From Manihot esculenta (lineage: Eukaryota; Streptophyta; Magnoliopsida; Malpighiales; Euphorbiaceae), in NCBI RefSeq assembly GCF_001659605.2, contig NC_035174.2, positions 808,389 through 872,388 of the forward strand: a stretch of 64,000 bases of DNA, given 5' to 3'. Under the pieces are notes generated by a model. The model did not search any database and was not told the origin of the DNA. It saw only the letters and a program-made list of their open reading frames with translations. Each line of letters starts with the position of its first letter. The stretch's first letter is position 1. Positions 37,531 through 50,230 of the stretch are shown here, piece by piece. Made by a program: the position numbers and the translations under genes.

Positions 37531-38570
37531 TCTTGAATCTTAGATATCTAAGTAATTTTCTCAATTAATTTACAGCATTATTTAAATCTTATATTTATGT
37601 AAAAAAAATTTACATTTAAATTTATAATATATTTTATTATTTTTTAAATTTTTATTATATATATCATATTATAATTATTATATTTTCTTAAAGACATATT
37701 AAAAATTTTTAAAAGACATTTTAATGTTAAAATTTTATTTTTAGTTAATGAGAATGTAAAAAAATAAATTGTTTGTGACTTTATTGATATAAAAAATCTT
37801 TTGATTTGATATTATTAAAATTAAATTTTTTTAAAATTTTTAAAAAATACTTTTATTTATTTTATAAATTTTATAAAATTATTCTATTCAGAACAGTAAT
37901 AATTTATGTTAATTTATATTATTATAAATAAATAGAATAAATTTTCATAGTTTCTATAATTAATTTATGCTATAATTATTCTTATATTTTCATAGTTTTT
38001 ATGGTTAAATTTTATTAAGAAAATATAAATTAATTTTGTATAAATTAAAATTTTAATATATTTATATGATTTTTGTTATTTGTTTTATATATGTAATATT
38101 ATTTATAATTATAATAATATTTATATATTTTAATTACATTTTTAAGTTTTTAAATGAGATGTGAAAATTAAAATTAGTGTTTAATAAAAAAAAGTAATTT
38201 AAATTTTTTGTTTTTTTTTTAAAATGAATTATTCTTTTATACTTTATAATAATTTTAAATTTAAATATTTATAATATTTTATTTATTTCATATAATTATT
38301 ATTTTTTATTTATTAAAAATTTAAATATAAATAAATATATTTTTAAACTAAATATTTAAATTTAAAAATTAAATTTATTTACTCAATAAGAATTTGAGTG
38401 AGTTCAATTATTTAATTTATAAAAGGAAAGTTAAGGTGTTAACGTTTTTTAGCTTAAAAAAGCGCTAGCGAGATACCGTACAAGCCCCTAACAATTAGAA
38501 TAATGACAAATAAGTCCTAAAGAGAGCCGTGGTGCCGTAGAGCTGGTATTTGAATCCCAATTTTGAGTGA
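37531..38570. other. Very AT-rich spacer
   Basis: Almost entirely A/T to about 38400, with no coding or RNA signal. The last 150 bases belong to the promoter of the YTH gene. Confidence 0.6.
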
Positions 38571-38572
38571 AT

Positions 38573-38610
38573 AAACCCTCTCTCCTAAAAGCCAAACCCA
38601 CTCAAACCCT
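38573..38610 (+). promoter_or_regulatory. Telobox pair upstream of the YTH gene
   Basis: AAACCCT at 38573-38579 and again at 38604-38610, with an inverted AGGGTTT near 38707. Teloboxes are common near the start of plant genes for translation and RNA handling. No TATA box is evident, and the 5'UTR is CT-rich. Confidence 0.45.
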
Positions 38611-38749
38611 TGGCGGCTGCGAACTCTTCTTCCCTCGTCCCCATCCTCCTTATTTCTCTCTCCGCTTTAATCCCTAAATCCCATTTCGCCATATTTCTCG
38701 GAGATTTAGGGTTTTATCTGTAAGATCCGAAACTCAATTTTATCCCGTC

Positions 38750-41700
38750 ATGGCCACCGTTGCTCCCTCCTCTGAGAGTATCCTTTCTCAATTTCCTTAG
38801 CTGATTTATGGTGTTTCTTTTTCTGTTTTGATCTACTTGTTTGGAATTGGAGCTTGTTTAATAGTATCACCGAATAATTTTTGGTTTATGTTCTTGTTCT
38901 TGTTCGAGATCTATCTATTCTGTTTAATCAGGGTTATGTTTTATAGGACCTATTTACAAGAATAGTTATTTGAGGTCTGTTTTTGATGTGTGCAATTATC
39001 TTGTTCGTTATGTGGTATGGCTTTCTGTTTTCTTTGTTATGCCTGGAATATTTTACTCGATTTAAGGTGAAAAAGATTTTAACTTGCCTGTGCCAATACG
39101 CTATGTTGTTGCAAGAGTGATTGGACTGGTATCGGGATATATTATGAATTGTATGATATGGGTAATAGTATGCTTGTTATTGATACTTTGTTAACTGCTT
39201 TATTAGTTCGTCTCAATGGTGTCGGCCCAAAAAGTTTTTGTATTTCCTTTACTTTTTTTTCCTTTAATATAGAAGCTGCAGAATTACTGCAGAATTTGTC
39301 CTTAGATTCTCAGCCAAAAACCTTGGAAATTCCTGAGCCCACCAAGAAGGTAATTAAATATCTTTTTTGAATTTTACCGTTGATCTGGAGGTTGGTTTGA
39401 GGGTAGTCTTGGAATGCTTGTATTGACATTGATTTATGTCTTTTGGACAGACTTCCCTATACCAGTATGGCAGTGTGGAGTCGGCTGTTTCTGCAAATGG
39501 TCAGATCCAGCCATATGAGCGGTCAGTGACGCCGTTCGTGCCTGATTTAATGGACCCATCGGTGTGCTACATTCCTAATGGTTATCCCTCCCCTGCCTAT
39601 TACTATGGAAGTAAGATGAATGAGTTCATGTTGTAGATCAGCTTTTGAATTTTTTTTTAACAAATACTTTAAAGTTTAAATTCATTGCCAGATGGAAATG
39701 TTTCAGAATTTTGGAACCTGAATGTTTGTAATTTGTGGCACCGGCATTCTGCTTTGTTCTGCCTGTATAATGTAAATCCTGGTGTATTTCAGCATTATAT
39801 TGATGTGCCTGTAAATTTATGTAGGTTATAATGGAACTGGTAATGAGTGGGATGACTATTCTACTTATGCAAGTACTGATGGAGTTGAGATGACGGTAAT
39901 TGTTTTTGTTTTGTAAAAGATAATTTTGTTTATAGTTCTTGCTAGCTTTAAATGCCAATTTTATTATATCTATTTCCTTGAAGTTTTTCAGTAGTCCATT
40001 TGAATTTTGACAGTTAATGTACATGTCTCACATGGCAGGGAGTTTATGGGGACAATGGGTCTGTAATGTATCACAATGCTTATGGATATGCACCCTATGG
40101 ACCATATTCACCAGCAGCTTCCCCAGTGCCAACATTGGGGAATGATGGCCAGTTATATGGGCCTCAGCATTACCAGTATCCTCCTTATTTCCAGCCACTG
40201 ACACCAAACAGTGGGCCATTCAATCCTAGTCAGGCAGCCTCTTCTCAAGAAGAGCTTTCTTCCTCCACAGCCCCTGATCAAAAGCCTTTGCCTGCAGAAA
40301 CCACTAAAGGGAATTCTAGTAGCATTGCCAATGGTGGAGCAAAGGGAAACAATGGTTCAACTCCGGTGAAACCAACATATCAAAATCTTTCAATGAATAT
40401 GAATGATACAAATGGAAGGGGTATTTTGCCAGGGGGTTTGCCACCTTCTGGTTATCAAGATCCAAGATTTAGTTTTGATGGAAAGTATAGAAGCACTAGT
40501 ATTACTTCTTCATATTCAAAGGGTAATCATGTTCCATCTTCAAGGAACCAGAATTTCCGTCAGAACTCCAATTATATGGTATGCAAAATTCCATTGAATC
40601 ACACACACACTGACTGACTGACTGTCTGATAGATGTTTATTTTGGATGAATTATTTGGCTTAAAAAGGTTGTTCCATTAGGGTTGCCTAGGTAGCAAGCT
40701 GAATTGTTTTTATTGTGTGAGCCACTGTGTAGTATACTTTATGTAGGCATGAGATTTTTAAACTGACTCTATGTCACTGCCACAGCTACTACTGGAATCA
40801 TGTTTGGGGGGCTCATTTTTAAGCTATAAATTGTGGCTTTCCAACACTCTGTTTTCCTTTTTTCTCTAATGAGCTTCTAGTCTTACAAATTTATCACTTG
40901 ACTTCACAGGGTTTGCATCAACCTATTTCTATGTCTGGCATGGGATCTACTCATGGCTTCATGAATGGCATGTACCAAAACAAATTTTATGGTCACTATG
41001 GAAACACTTTTAGGTCTGTCGCGGGTTTTGGACCTACTGGTTATGATTCAAGAATAAATTCAAATGGGTGGTTGGCTGTTGACAGCAAATATAAACCTAG
41101 AGGACGAGGCAACGTCTACTTTGGTTTTCGCAATGAGAGTATTGATGGTTTGAATGAGCTAAACAGGGGACCAAGGGCCAAGGGTTTCAAGAACCCAAAG
41201 GGTTTTGCACCTGTAACATTAGTCGTCAAGGGACAGCAAGTGCCACCAAGTGAACCTGTGAATGATGAAAAGGATGAGTTGCCTACAATTCCAGATAGGG
41301 AACAGTATAATAGAGCAGATTTCCCTGAAGATTACACTGATGCTAAATTTTTTGTTATCAAGTCTTACAGTGAGGATGATGTCCATAAGAGCATAAAATA
41401 TAATGTCTGGGCCAGCACACCAAATGGGAACAAGAAGCTTGATGCAGGATATCAGGAGGCTCAGCAGAAATCTGGTGGATGCCCTGTATTTCTCTTTTTC
41501 TCGGTGAGCATATAGATAAAATCAAAATCCTTTCCTACTTATTTTAGCTCTATTCTTTGGCTGTATCTTTTGCATTTATGCTCCTTTATCTAGGTAAATA
41601 CTAGTGGGCAATTTGTTGGACTTGCTGAGATGATAGGACCTGTTGATTTTCACAAGAATGTTGAATACTGGCAACAGGACAAGTGGACTGGCTGTTTCCC

Positions 41701-42463
41701 ATTGAAGTGGCATATTGTGAAGGATGTACCCAATAGTTTGTTAAAGCATATTACCCTTGAGAACAATGAGAACAAACCAGTAACCAACAGCAGAGACACA
41801 CAAGAGGTAATTGTAGCAGTCAGACCCTCTTCCCTTCCCCCCCCCCAAAAAAAAAAAAAAATAAAAAGAAAAAGATCCACCCTAACACTTCTTTTTGGGT
41901 TCTATCTGTATATCATTCTTCTTGGTTATTTTGTAGGTTAAAATGGAGCAGGGGCTTAAAATGATCAAAATATTCAAGGACCATTCCAGCAAAACGTGTA
42001 TTTTGGATGATTTTGGATTTTATGAGAAGCGTCAGAAGATAATTCAGGAGAAGAAAGCTAAGCAACAGCTGTTCCAGAAACAGGCAAAGACTTGCTTTCC
42101 TACCAGTTTTTCTAATTATTTCCTTTTTTAGAGAACTAGTTAGCATTTTGTTAATTTTTCAGTTGTCCTATTCTGAGTGAAATCCTTCATATAAATGCCA
42201 GCACAATTTCATATTTTGCTTAATTGTAGGTGCTTGATGGAAAGCTTGAAGATGAGAAGAGAGAAATGGCAAATGGATCACACGAGTCATTGGAAACTGT
42301 GACTGATGTGATGAAGGAGCCTACTTCAACTGCTCAGTCCAACGGGGACATGAAGCATTCACAGAATGCGTCAGTTGCAAAAACTGTAGATGCCTTGAAG
42401 GCAAGTGAGCCGCTTGCCTCAGAGGAGCAGAATGCAGCAAATGGGATTGCCGGTGGTTGCTAA
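38750..42463 (+). CDS. YTH-domain m6A reader, ECT2-like
   Basis: Nine coding exons join in frame to 687 residues: 38750-38777, 39273-39349, 39451-39610, 39825-39895, 40039-40578, 40910-41503, 41594-41806, 41937-42083 and 42230-42463. The start [20 protein letters not shown] matches what I recall of the ECT2 subgroup. The N-terminal half is a long Tyr/Pro/Gly/Ser/Asn-rich disordered region ([15 protein letters not shown]). The YTH domain runs from about residue 437 ([18 protein letters not shown]) to about 575. The aromatic cage that holds N6-methyladenosine is intact: W459 (NVWAS), W516 and W521 (YWQQDKW). ECT proteins bind m6A in mRNA in the cytoplasm and control cell proliferation and organ timing. 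The eighth intron uses a GC donor (CAG|GCAAAG). The last exon encodes a low-complexity acidic tail ending GGC. Confidence 0.95.
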
Positions 42464-43515
42464 CTATTACCATGCTCCAGTGTTCTGAGATCATGTAGGG
42501 ATTAATTCAGGGTTATTCAAAGTTTTGTTGCATGATAGAATCTGATCTAATTGATGTGAATGATCTTTGAGCTTATGAAGTCGTCGTGGAGCCGTCTTGC
42601 TGCTTTGAAGCCTCAAATATTATTTTGATGATTGGAAAATAATCTTGAGATTCTTCAATGTGCGGAGGTTGGGACCGTTGGCTATTCTTCATCAAATTGA
42701 AGGGGTTTTTTTTTTTTTTTTTTTTTTTGTTATATCTTTTTTTTTGGGGTGAATCTTTTTCTTATAGTGGTTAGCTGCTGACAGGATTTCATTCCTTGTA
42801 AGTTTGGGTTTAGGGTGCTTTAATTGGCTTTTGTATTCTTATGATCTCAATCTCTGGGTTTTAGCTTTATTTTCTACACCATTTTACTTGTAAGGCCGTT
42901 TCGTTGTTTTTGAAAGTTTAGATATAGTAATCAGGTTTCCTTTGTTGGTATTTGTAGAGAGCTATAAGCAAGGTGGGAAAGCATTTTAAAATACATAGTT
43001 GAGTAAAAGGAGAATTTTATATGATGGTCGTTGCATTGCTTGCAATTATTTTCTTTTACAGTCAAATAAGTAATTGGACGTTGACTTAGACTAAGTCGTT
43101 TCAAAATACCCCTTCCAATTTGAAGTACACTGGAGCTGCTTTCCGAGGGATCATGAAATTTTCAGATATGGAAGCGCAGCAGTTTAACCTTGCCGGTTGT
43201 TTTGGTAATGATGCTGGAATTACAATTGACATATATATCTATACATGCATATTAAAAATATTTGAAATAGTATGTATATGTGTTTAAAAAGTTGTGTTTA
43301 CAGCTTATTTGATAGAATTCCATAATTATGAAGGAGACGAACTCTTTTTTTTATTTGTCAGCAAGAAAACTACAGATGCACAACAATTTTACAACAGAGT
43401 TTAAAGTACACAACGATTTTACAACAGAGTTTAAAGAGAAGATAAACTACAAGAAAAAGATAAACTACAAGAAATTTAGTTTGGTGGTAATAAGCAGAGC
43501 AAATAAAGTTTAACT
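42464..43515. other. 3' flank of the YTH gene
   Basis: Probable 3'UTR to about 42900, including a long T run near 42707-42728, then spacer. A short direct duplication (ACAACAGAGTTTAAAG) lies at about 43391-43436, next to a tandem GATAAACTACAAGAAA repeat near 43440-43475. No gene seen. Confidence 0.55.
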
Positions 43516-43523
43516 GTATCTAT

Positions 43524-43980
43524 GGGTGAACATTCGATTTAAAATTGAATTGAGGCGAAGAAATTAAAAATAGAAATGTTGGTATTTATAAAAATCAAAT
43601 CAAATCAATTTTGATTAGAAATCGAATTGAATTAAATCAGTCTGATTCAATTTGATCGGTTTAAATTTTTAATAATTTTTTATTATTTTTTATATTTTAT
43701 TTTTAATATTTTAAAATTTAATTAAAATATTTTAATTTTAATATTATCTAATCTCTCTATATTATTGAAAATAATATATTATTATCATTGATCTGTTCGA
43801 TTTAATTTCTTTATTTTTTTCTAATCAAAATTGAATCAAACTGAAATAATTGAAATTTTTAAAATTAAAAACTGAACCGAACCGAATTGAAATAAAATAA
43901 ATAAAAAATTAAATCAAAATTTTAAATTAATTCGACTCGATCAATTATTTTATTTAAATCGAATATCGTTACCTGGGTCC
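43524..43980. mobile_element. Small hAT-like MITE
   Basis: The ends are imperfect inverted repeats sharing ATTCGATTTAAA (left, within GGGTGAACATTCGATTT; right, on the other strand, after GGTAACGAT). Flanks GTATCTAT (43516-43523) and GTATCAAT (43981-43988) would be an 8-bp target duplication with one change. The inside is AT-rich, repeats words such as AATTGAATTGA and AACCGAACCGAA, and encodes nothing. The exact terminus is uncertain because the outermost few bases do not pair well. Confidence 0.55.
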
Positions 43981-43988
43981 GTATCAAT

Positions 43989-44680
43989 AGATCTGCTGGA
44001 TAAGTGATACAATTTATACTATAGAAGTAATTGTTGCATGAATTATATAAAAAAACATTACTGAAGGGACATTGCAGAGCAAAGAATTTGTTTCATACTA
44101 TATGCCATAAACCAAAAGCAAATGCAAATGCAAATTTTTTTTTTTTTTTCTAATAAAGCATGTGCTTCTTCTGCACTAGGCGACGGACAATACATATATT
44201 TAGTAATACTGTACACAATTAATTATATACTATTAGTTTCATCCGCATATGAAAAATTGACCATTTCATGCAATATTACAATTGAATTTATAAAATTTTA
44301 AAGGAGGGTCCAAACACATATCTAAAAAGAAAGAATATTGAGAAACAGAAAGATTAATAAAAGCACCAATGAGCTTGATAACATATTAATAATGGTCTTT
44401 TGAAATTGTGACACGTGTACAAGAAAGTAGAAAGGTTCACACTAATACATTCGGTCCGACCACCTTGCAGAAAAATTATATGTCTTAGTGTGTAGGTCAG
44501 ACCTCCGGCATCTCTAACCTCACCAATGTTTGGAGCAAGCAGACCTATTTCTTTAAGATATGCAGATCCCTTATAGGGTCAAAATTACGCGTGCAAGTAG
44601 GATTGATAGACAAGACGCGAGTAAAGGACAGGGTATGGTGAAAGCAACTCAGCATTTATTAGCTGACTGCCCACCATAAA
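43989..44680. other. Spacer left of the LTR array
   Basis: AT-rich to about 44400, then a less AT-rich 280 bp that could be a fragment of another transposon. No coding signal. Confidence 0.4.
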
Positions 44681-46499
44681 TGTAACGACCCGAAAATCGG
44701 ACCGCCACCGGCGCTAGGATCCAGATCGGCTTAAGGCCGTCGAGACCCGTAGCAAGCCAAACATTCATCCTGTAAACCTGTTTAATCCCATACATGATCA
44801 ACAACATACATAAAATTTTGAACTCTTCTTTCCATTCATTCACCAAACTCAACCTGTGCATGCACTATACAATCATAAACATTAACCCCACCTTGGAGTC
44901 CTCATCAATGCTCCAATGGGGTGACATAACATAAATTAAGTTTGGTTTACAATAATCATCTTTAAACATTAAAATCATGTATTAGAAAGGGATTAACACA
45001 ATACTATGGTCAAGCACAACTCTAAACTTTCATAGGCATCATTACATAACATTTCTAATCATACTTTTATATTACATCATATCCATGTCCACAACTAGCT
45101 ATTACATTAACATAACTCTACTCCTGCTGACCTCCTGGTCTACCCTGTACCTGCAAACCTGGGGGTTAAGGGAGAGGGGTGAGCTATAAAGCCCAGTGAG
45201 CAGAATAATAAAACATAGTATTTAAACATATGATAACATGGAATGCGTCACAGTACAAACAAATCACATCAAGGATGAACTTATCACCATTTAGCCCTCT
45301 ACATATTCCAATCATGCCAGGGGCGTAGTGCAGGCCACACCTGGTCTTTCTCTTATACATAACATATCATACATAACCAATTGTGCCGGGGGCGTAGTGT
45401 AGGCCACACCCGGTCTTTCTCTTACATAGTGCCAGGGGCGTAGTGCAGGCCACACCTGGACTTCCATATCATATCATCATGTCATAACATATGAGGGCTA
45501 ATGGATCATTCAACATTCATCCACATCAACAACATATTATGCAATGCAACATATTCGTGAATTCTAATGCAACACCCTAATATATCTCATGGCATTTATG
45601 ATGCGTGAATCATGCTAAAACTTTCATTTAATTTCTCAGTTTAAAACATTAAGTTTAGTTCCACTCACCTCTGGCTGAAGCTCTAACAGACTCAGAAGCA
45701 GCTGAACTCACTGCTGGGGTCCTCGGTTTCTCGGGTCCGAACCTACACAGGTGGACTCAAATGAGGGACCTAACATCCATAAACATGACTCTAAAATACT
45801 CCCCAAAAACCCCCTAAAACACCTTAAAACAATCATAGAAATCATGCAAAGGAGGGCTGAACATGGCACTTTCGGCGGCAGGTTCGACGGCCGAAAGGCC
45901 CTCCAGAGCCAAAAGTCATGCACCTTCGGCGACACTTTCGGCGGCCGAAAGTCCCTTCCAGAGCCGAAAGTCATCTTTCGGGGGCAGGGTTCGGCAGCCG
46001 ATTCATGCTACCACAGGCAGGTTCGGCGGCCGAAAGAACCTTCGGCTGCCGAACCTGAGTTCTTCCCAAGGGCAGAAACTCAGCCTTCCTCATGCATAAA
46101 CGCCTCCCAACTCATTCAATCATGCATTTTCCTATTCTACAACATGCATACTCAAGCATACAAGCTCCTAGGGGTTTCAAACTATCCTAAACCCTAACTA
46201 CAACACATCAAACACACATGAACAATCCACATTGCACAATAACTCAACATAAACCCATGAACTCAAAAATAATCTAGCATGCATTTCTACCCCATGAAAC
46301 TTCATAAAACTTACTTAAAACATTAAAGGAACTATGGATCTACTCTTACCTCTTGAAGAACGAGAGGAGAGACGACCCAACTCGGAGATGGGGAGAAATC
46401 CGCTCTTTGGTCTCCAAATTTCCAAAACTTGCTCTTTTTGTTCAAATATCTTTAAATCAACGTAAACCTTGTTAAAACATGAAAGATCAGAAGGAAAAA
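44681..46499 (-). mobile_element. Truncated minus-strand LTR of the long-LTR Gypsy family
   Basis: Opens with TGTAACGACCCG, the reverse complement of the family LTR 3' end. It runs back through the GCCAGGGGCGTAGTG modules (three copies, 45314-45462), the leader block and donor near 45668, and the palindrome cluster (45870-46050). It stops at 46499, where an LTR of opposite orientation begins. Its own 5' part, including promoter and TATA box, is missing from the window. Confidence 0.8.
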
Positions 46500-49013
46500 T
46501 ATAATACCAGGCTAGATTTCGGCATCGGAATCCCTACCTTCCGACGGAATCTCCGTTGGAATATGGAATTCTGAAGATGCCAGAGGCTTCTAGAGGGGTA
46601 AAAAATGGGTTTTTCTAAAAGGTTTTTACTGATTTCATGGTTTTAAACGAAAAAGAATTGAGTTTTGAAAAGAAAAGACCAAGGAGGCGTTTGCCAGGTT
46701 CGGCCGCCGAAAGTGAAGTTCGGCCACCGAACATGGAAAGGTTTTGGGAGCGCTTTTGGCCTCCGAAAGTCTTGTTTGAACGAGCCAAGGTTCGGCCGCC
46801 GAACCTCAAGTTTGACCGCCGAACATGCATGAGTTTAGGGGACACGTTAGGCTACCGAAGGTCTTTGACCAGGCCACCTATAAAGAGCCCTCAGATCGGA
46901 AATGGGCGAGTTTTCTCCCCATTCTCGAGCTCAGGTGAGTTTATGCCTTCTTTTGGCCGTTTTCATGTTTTTCTTCATTTCCTTCATGTTTTTATGAGTT
47001 TCTTGGTTGTTTTGAAGAGTTTTCAAGCTTAGATCTAAGTTTTGGGAGCTTGGAGACCCAAAGAGTAGTTTCCTCCCATCTCCAAGTTAGGGATCACACC
47101 AACCCTCGATCTCCAAGAGGTAAGTGTAGATCTTTGCTTTCCTTTATGTTTTATGAAGTTTTAAGAGGTTTTAATGGTTGAGTATGGGTAGGTATGCATG
47201 TTAAGGTTTATGTGCGTTTTTATGTAAATGTATGTTCATGGGTGTTTATATGATGTTATGTTGAAGGTTTAAGCTAGTTTATGCATGTGGGAGAGTGTAT
47301 GCATGATTGGGAGAGAGCAAGTGAGGTTTTGAGTAGTTTTGATGGTTTTGGCTTATGTGGGTTATAAGCTATTTATGTATGCTTTATGATGTTCTTTGTT
47401 GGAGTTTAAGCTTGTTTAAGCTTGTTTAAACTCCTTTGTGCATGGTTAAGGGGTTATGCATGTTTTGGTAAGGTTGGGTGCTTGTTTTGGGGTGTTTGGA
47501 AGGTTTGGGAGGCTTGAATGCATAAGAGGCTGAGTTCTGGATGAACTCAGGCTCGGCCGCCGAAGGTAGTTTTGGCCGCCGAACCTGCCTGTGGATGCAT
47601 GGTTTGGCCGCCTAACCTTGCCCCCGAAAGTTGAGTTTTGGCTTGAAAGCAGACTTTCGGCCGCCGAAGGAAGGTTCGACCGCCAAAAGCGCCTGACTTT
47701 CGTCTCTGGAGTGGGACTTTCGGCCGCCGAAGGTGCCGCCGAAAGAGCTCGAGTTTCGTCTCTGGAGAGAGGGTTCGGCCGCCGAAGGTGCCGCCGAAAG
47801 TGCCCTGTCCAGCCTTTTCATGGTTGTTTTCTATGCATGTTTAAGTGATGTTTTAGGGGGTTTTTGGGTAGTTGTTTATGAGTTGTTTAGAGTGTGTTTG
47901 GCACCTCATTCGAGTCCACCTGTGTAGGATCGGACCCGAGGGACCGAGGAGGCCATCAGTGTTAGCAGTTGCAGAGTCAGTTCAGCGTCTGCCAGAGGTG
48001 AGTAGAACTAAACTTAATCTTTTATTTAATGAAATCAAATGCCTAAAGCATATTCATGCATCATGTTTATATGTAATAGGTTGATTGCACTAGTCACACG
48101 AATATGACGCATTGCATTCTTTACTGTTGTTGTGGATGGACTAAGGCGACCCCAATAGCCCTATTTATGTTATGTTAATGAAGTCCTGAGGAGCCCGAAG
48201 GGCCGGGCACCATGTTATGTTACAGTCAGAGGGAGTTTTGGTGGTCATGTCCATCCGTTATGTAAAATGTTTGTGCTGTGACGCATTTCATAAGAGCATG
48301 TAATTAATGAACTGTTTTCTTTGTTTCTACTCACTGGGCTTTTTAGCTCACCCCTCTCCCCTAACCCCAGTTTTGCAGGTCAGAGGTAGTCCAGGAAGAC
48401 ATCAAGGGTAAAAGTCTTGCTAATGTAATAGATTAGAGTTGTGTGGACATGTAATGTAAATTGAGATAATGTATTGTAAGATAATGAAATGTAAGATAAT
48501 GCAAGTAAAAGTAGAGTTATGTTATGTATTAGTGCTGTGCTTGGCCCTAAGACTTGGTTAGTCCTTGTTTAGTACATGATGTATGTTATGGTTTAATGTT
48601 GAGTTGTGTTTGAACTAATCTTGTGGCATGTGTTGTTTACCACGCTAGAGTTTGATGAGGACCCTAGTGGAGGTCTTATGTTTGTGGTTTTGATGCATGC
48701 ACAGGTTAGGTTCTAGTTCTTCGGATGTAATCCCAGCTTGATGTATGTTATGTTGACCTAGCTAGAGTTTTGATGAGGGCTCTAGTAGGGGGTTCTTTAT
48801 GTTTTCAGTTATGTTGCATACAGGTCAAGCTCGGTACTTACATCAGATGTTACAGTTTTTATGTTAAAGTTTTGATCATGTATGGGATTTGACCAGGTGA
48901 TAGGATGTATGTTTGGCTTGCTACGGGTCCCGGCAGCCTTATGCCGATCTGGATCCTAGCGCCGGTAGCGGTTCGGACCGTTACAGAGGGGTACCGGTTT
49001 CCGGGTCTTTACA
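46500..49013 (+). mobile_element. LTR of the older, disrupted long-LTR Gypsy element (5' LTR)
   Basis: Starts TATAATACCAGGCTAG, a mutated form of the family start TGTAATACCCGGCTAG, and ends ...GGGTCTTTACA directly before a primer binding site. It has a TATA box at 46879-46885, palindrome clusters before the TATA box and again at 47560-47800, splice-like donors at 47120 and 47998, and acceptors ending at 47927 and 48378. Length 2,514 bp. It has diverged visibly from the nested young copy. Confidence 0.85.
46879..46885 (+). promoter_or_regulatory. TATA box of the older LTR
   Basis: TATAAAG in the context GGCCACCTATAAAGAGCCC, at the same place as in the other LTR copies. It is preceded by the first palindrome cluster. 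Confidence 0.65.
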
Positions 49014-49016
49014 GAG

Positions 49017-49028
49017 TGGTATCAGAGC
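49017..49028 (+). other. Primer binding site of the older element (initiator-Met tRNA type)
   Basis: TGGTATCAGAGC, complementary to the 3' end of plant initiator-methionine tRNA, three bases after the LTR end. This is the standard primer site of many plant Gypsy and Copia elements. Confidence 0.9.
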
Positions 49029-49330
49029 ATAAGGCCTCATCAGTACGGTGTGCTTAGCAAAGATGCTCAAGGATTAGAGATATCCCACATTGGAACGAGG
49101 TTGGTTTAGAGGTCATAGAAGGGCAAGCGCAATAGGAAAAATCATGTCCACTAGGATAGGATGCAGAGTCCTGTCTTGTATGATGATGATGTGAAATGCC
49201 ATGATTTTATGCATGTGCATTAATGTATGTATGTTATGCTATGTATGTTGCAGGTTCATGTGTTTTCATATAAACCGTATGATGCTAATGCTTGTTGTAT
49301 GCTTGTGTGTTGTTCTTCAGAGGAGCCAAA

Positions 49331-50230
49331 ATGCGAGGTGCTCGTCGATCTGTGGAATCGACTGGAGTTCCATCTGAGAGGGAAGGTATGGATACCTTTC
49401 CCCCTGCCCTGCCTAGAGCGCAGTCGTGGGGAGTCAGCAGATGGGGAACATCAAGGGACCCTGGAAGGTCTTTTGATGTAAGCAGAGAAGGAATGGCTCC
49501 AAGAAGGATGTCGGCTAGTGCGAGAGAAGTAGAGATGGATGTTCAGAGAAGAGATGTCAGTTTGGGAGTCAGAGTACCAGAAGAAGGTATGGGAGATTCT
49601 CAGGAGGATGCTCAGACTCAGGATTCCAGAATCTCAAGTTCAGGAGGGATTGATCCCTCCACTCTGAGTACAGCCGCCACAAGAGGAGTAAAGTGGGGCA
49701 AAACCCTGAGGGGGAAGAGGAAGAAGTTCTGGAAGAATTTGAAGTCTAGTCTGGGATTAGGTGGTGGTTCGAGCTCTGGCTCAGGCAGTTCAGGATGCTT
49801 GAGGTGCGGTAGGCCGCACAAGGGAGTCTGTCTCGCGGGGACGACAACATGTTTCAGATGCGGTCAGGAAGGGCACATGGTTCGTGAGTGTCCCATTGCA
49901 CCCTGGATGGTTCAGTCCCAGTAAGCAGCTTCAGGTAGAGCGGCTCAGCAAGCAGCTTCAGGTAGAGCGGCTCAGCCAGCAGCTCCAGCCGTGGCTCGGG
50001 TTAGTGGTCGAGGCAGAGGAAGAGGGTCAACCTTTTCTTCTGAAGGTTTCCGTAGAGAAGGTCCGTCAGCTCCAGCTCGGATCTTCACCCAAGCTCAGCA
50101 GGAGGCAGACACATTGAACATGGTGGTGTCAGGTACGCTCACTTTTGAATGTTCTGATGTGTATGTTGTTATGAACCCTGGTGTTTCTCTTTCTTTAGTT
50201 GCTCTAGGAGCCGTCGAGAGGTTGAGTTAA
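49331..50230 (+). pseudogene. Gag and protease-start remnant of the older element
   Basis: An ATG at 49331 follows an acceptor-like TTCTTCAG. The frame runs 197 codons to a TAA at 49922-49924, then stays open in the same frame to 50230, so a single stop interrupts a gag-protease remnant. Visible parts: a MRGARRSVES start shared with the young copy, a Lys/Arg-rich segment (GKRKKFWKN), two zinc knuckles (C-x2-C-x3-H-x3-C, then the canonical C-x2-C-x4-H-x4-C), a Gly/Arg-rich stretch, and a protease-like segment. In the latter the expected catalytic Asp (D-x-G) is replaced by Asn (MNPGVS). A 30-bp tandem repeat (AGCAGCTTCAGGTAGAGCGG) lies just after the stop. The usual large gag capsid domain is absent. 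Confidence 0.8.

Noticed and set aside
45708..46197. Overlapping open frames rich in PPKV, RRPN, AAEP and FGGR on both strands (also near 47591, 51686, 56473, 60833 and 62306)
   Set aside because: These are produced by the repeated TTCGGCCGCCGAA palindrome, which lacks stops in most frames. They are not proteins.
49017..49028. TGGTATCAGAGC considered as part of a tRNA gene
   Set aside because: Only the primer-binding complement is present; no tRNA arms surround it, and it directly follows an LTR in three places.
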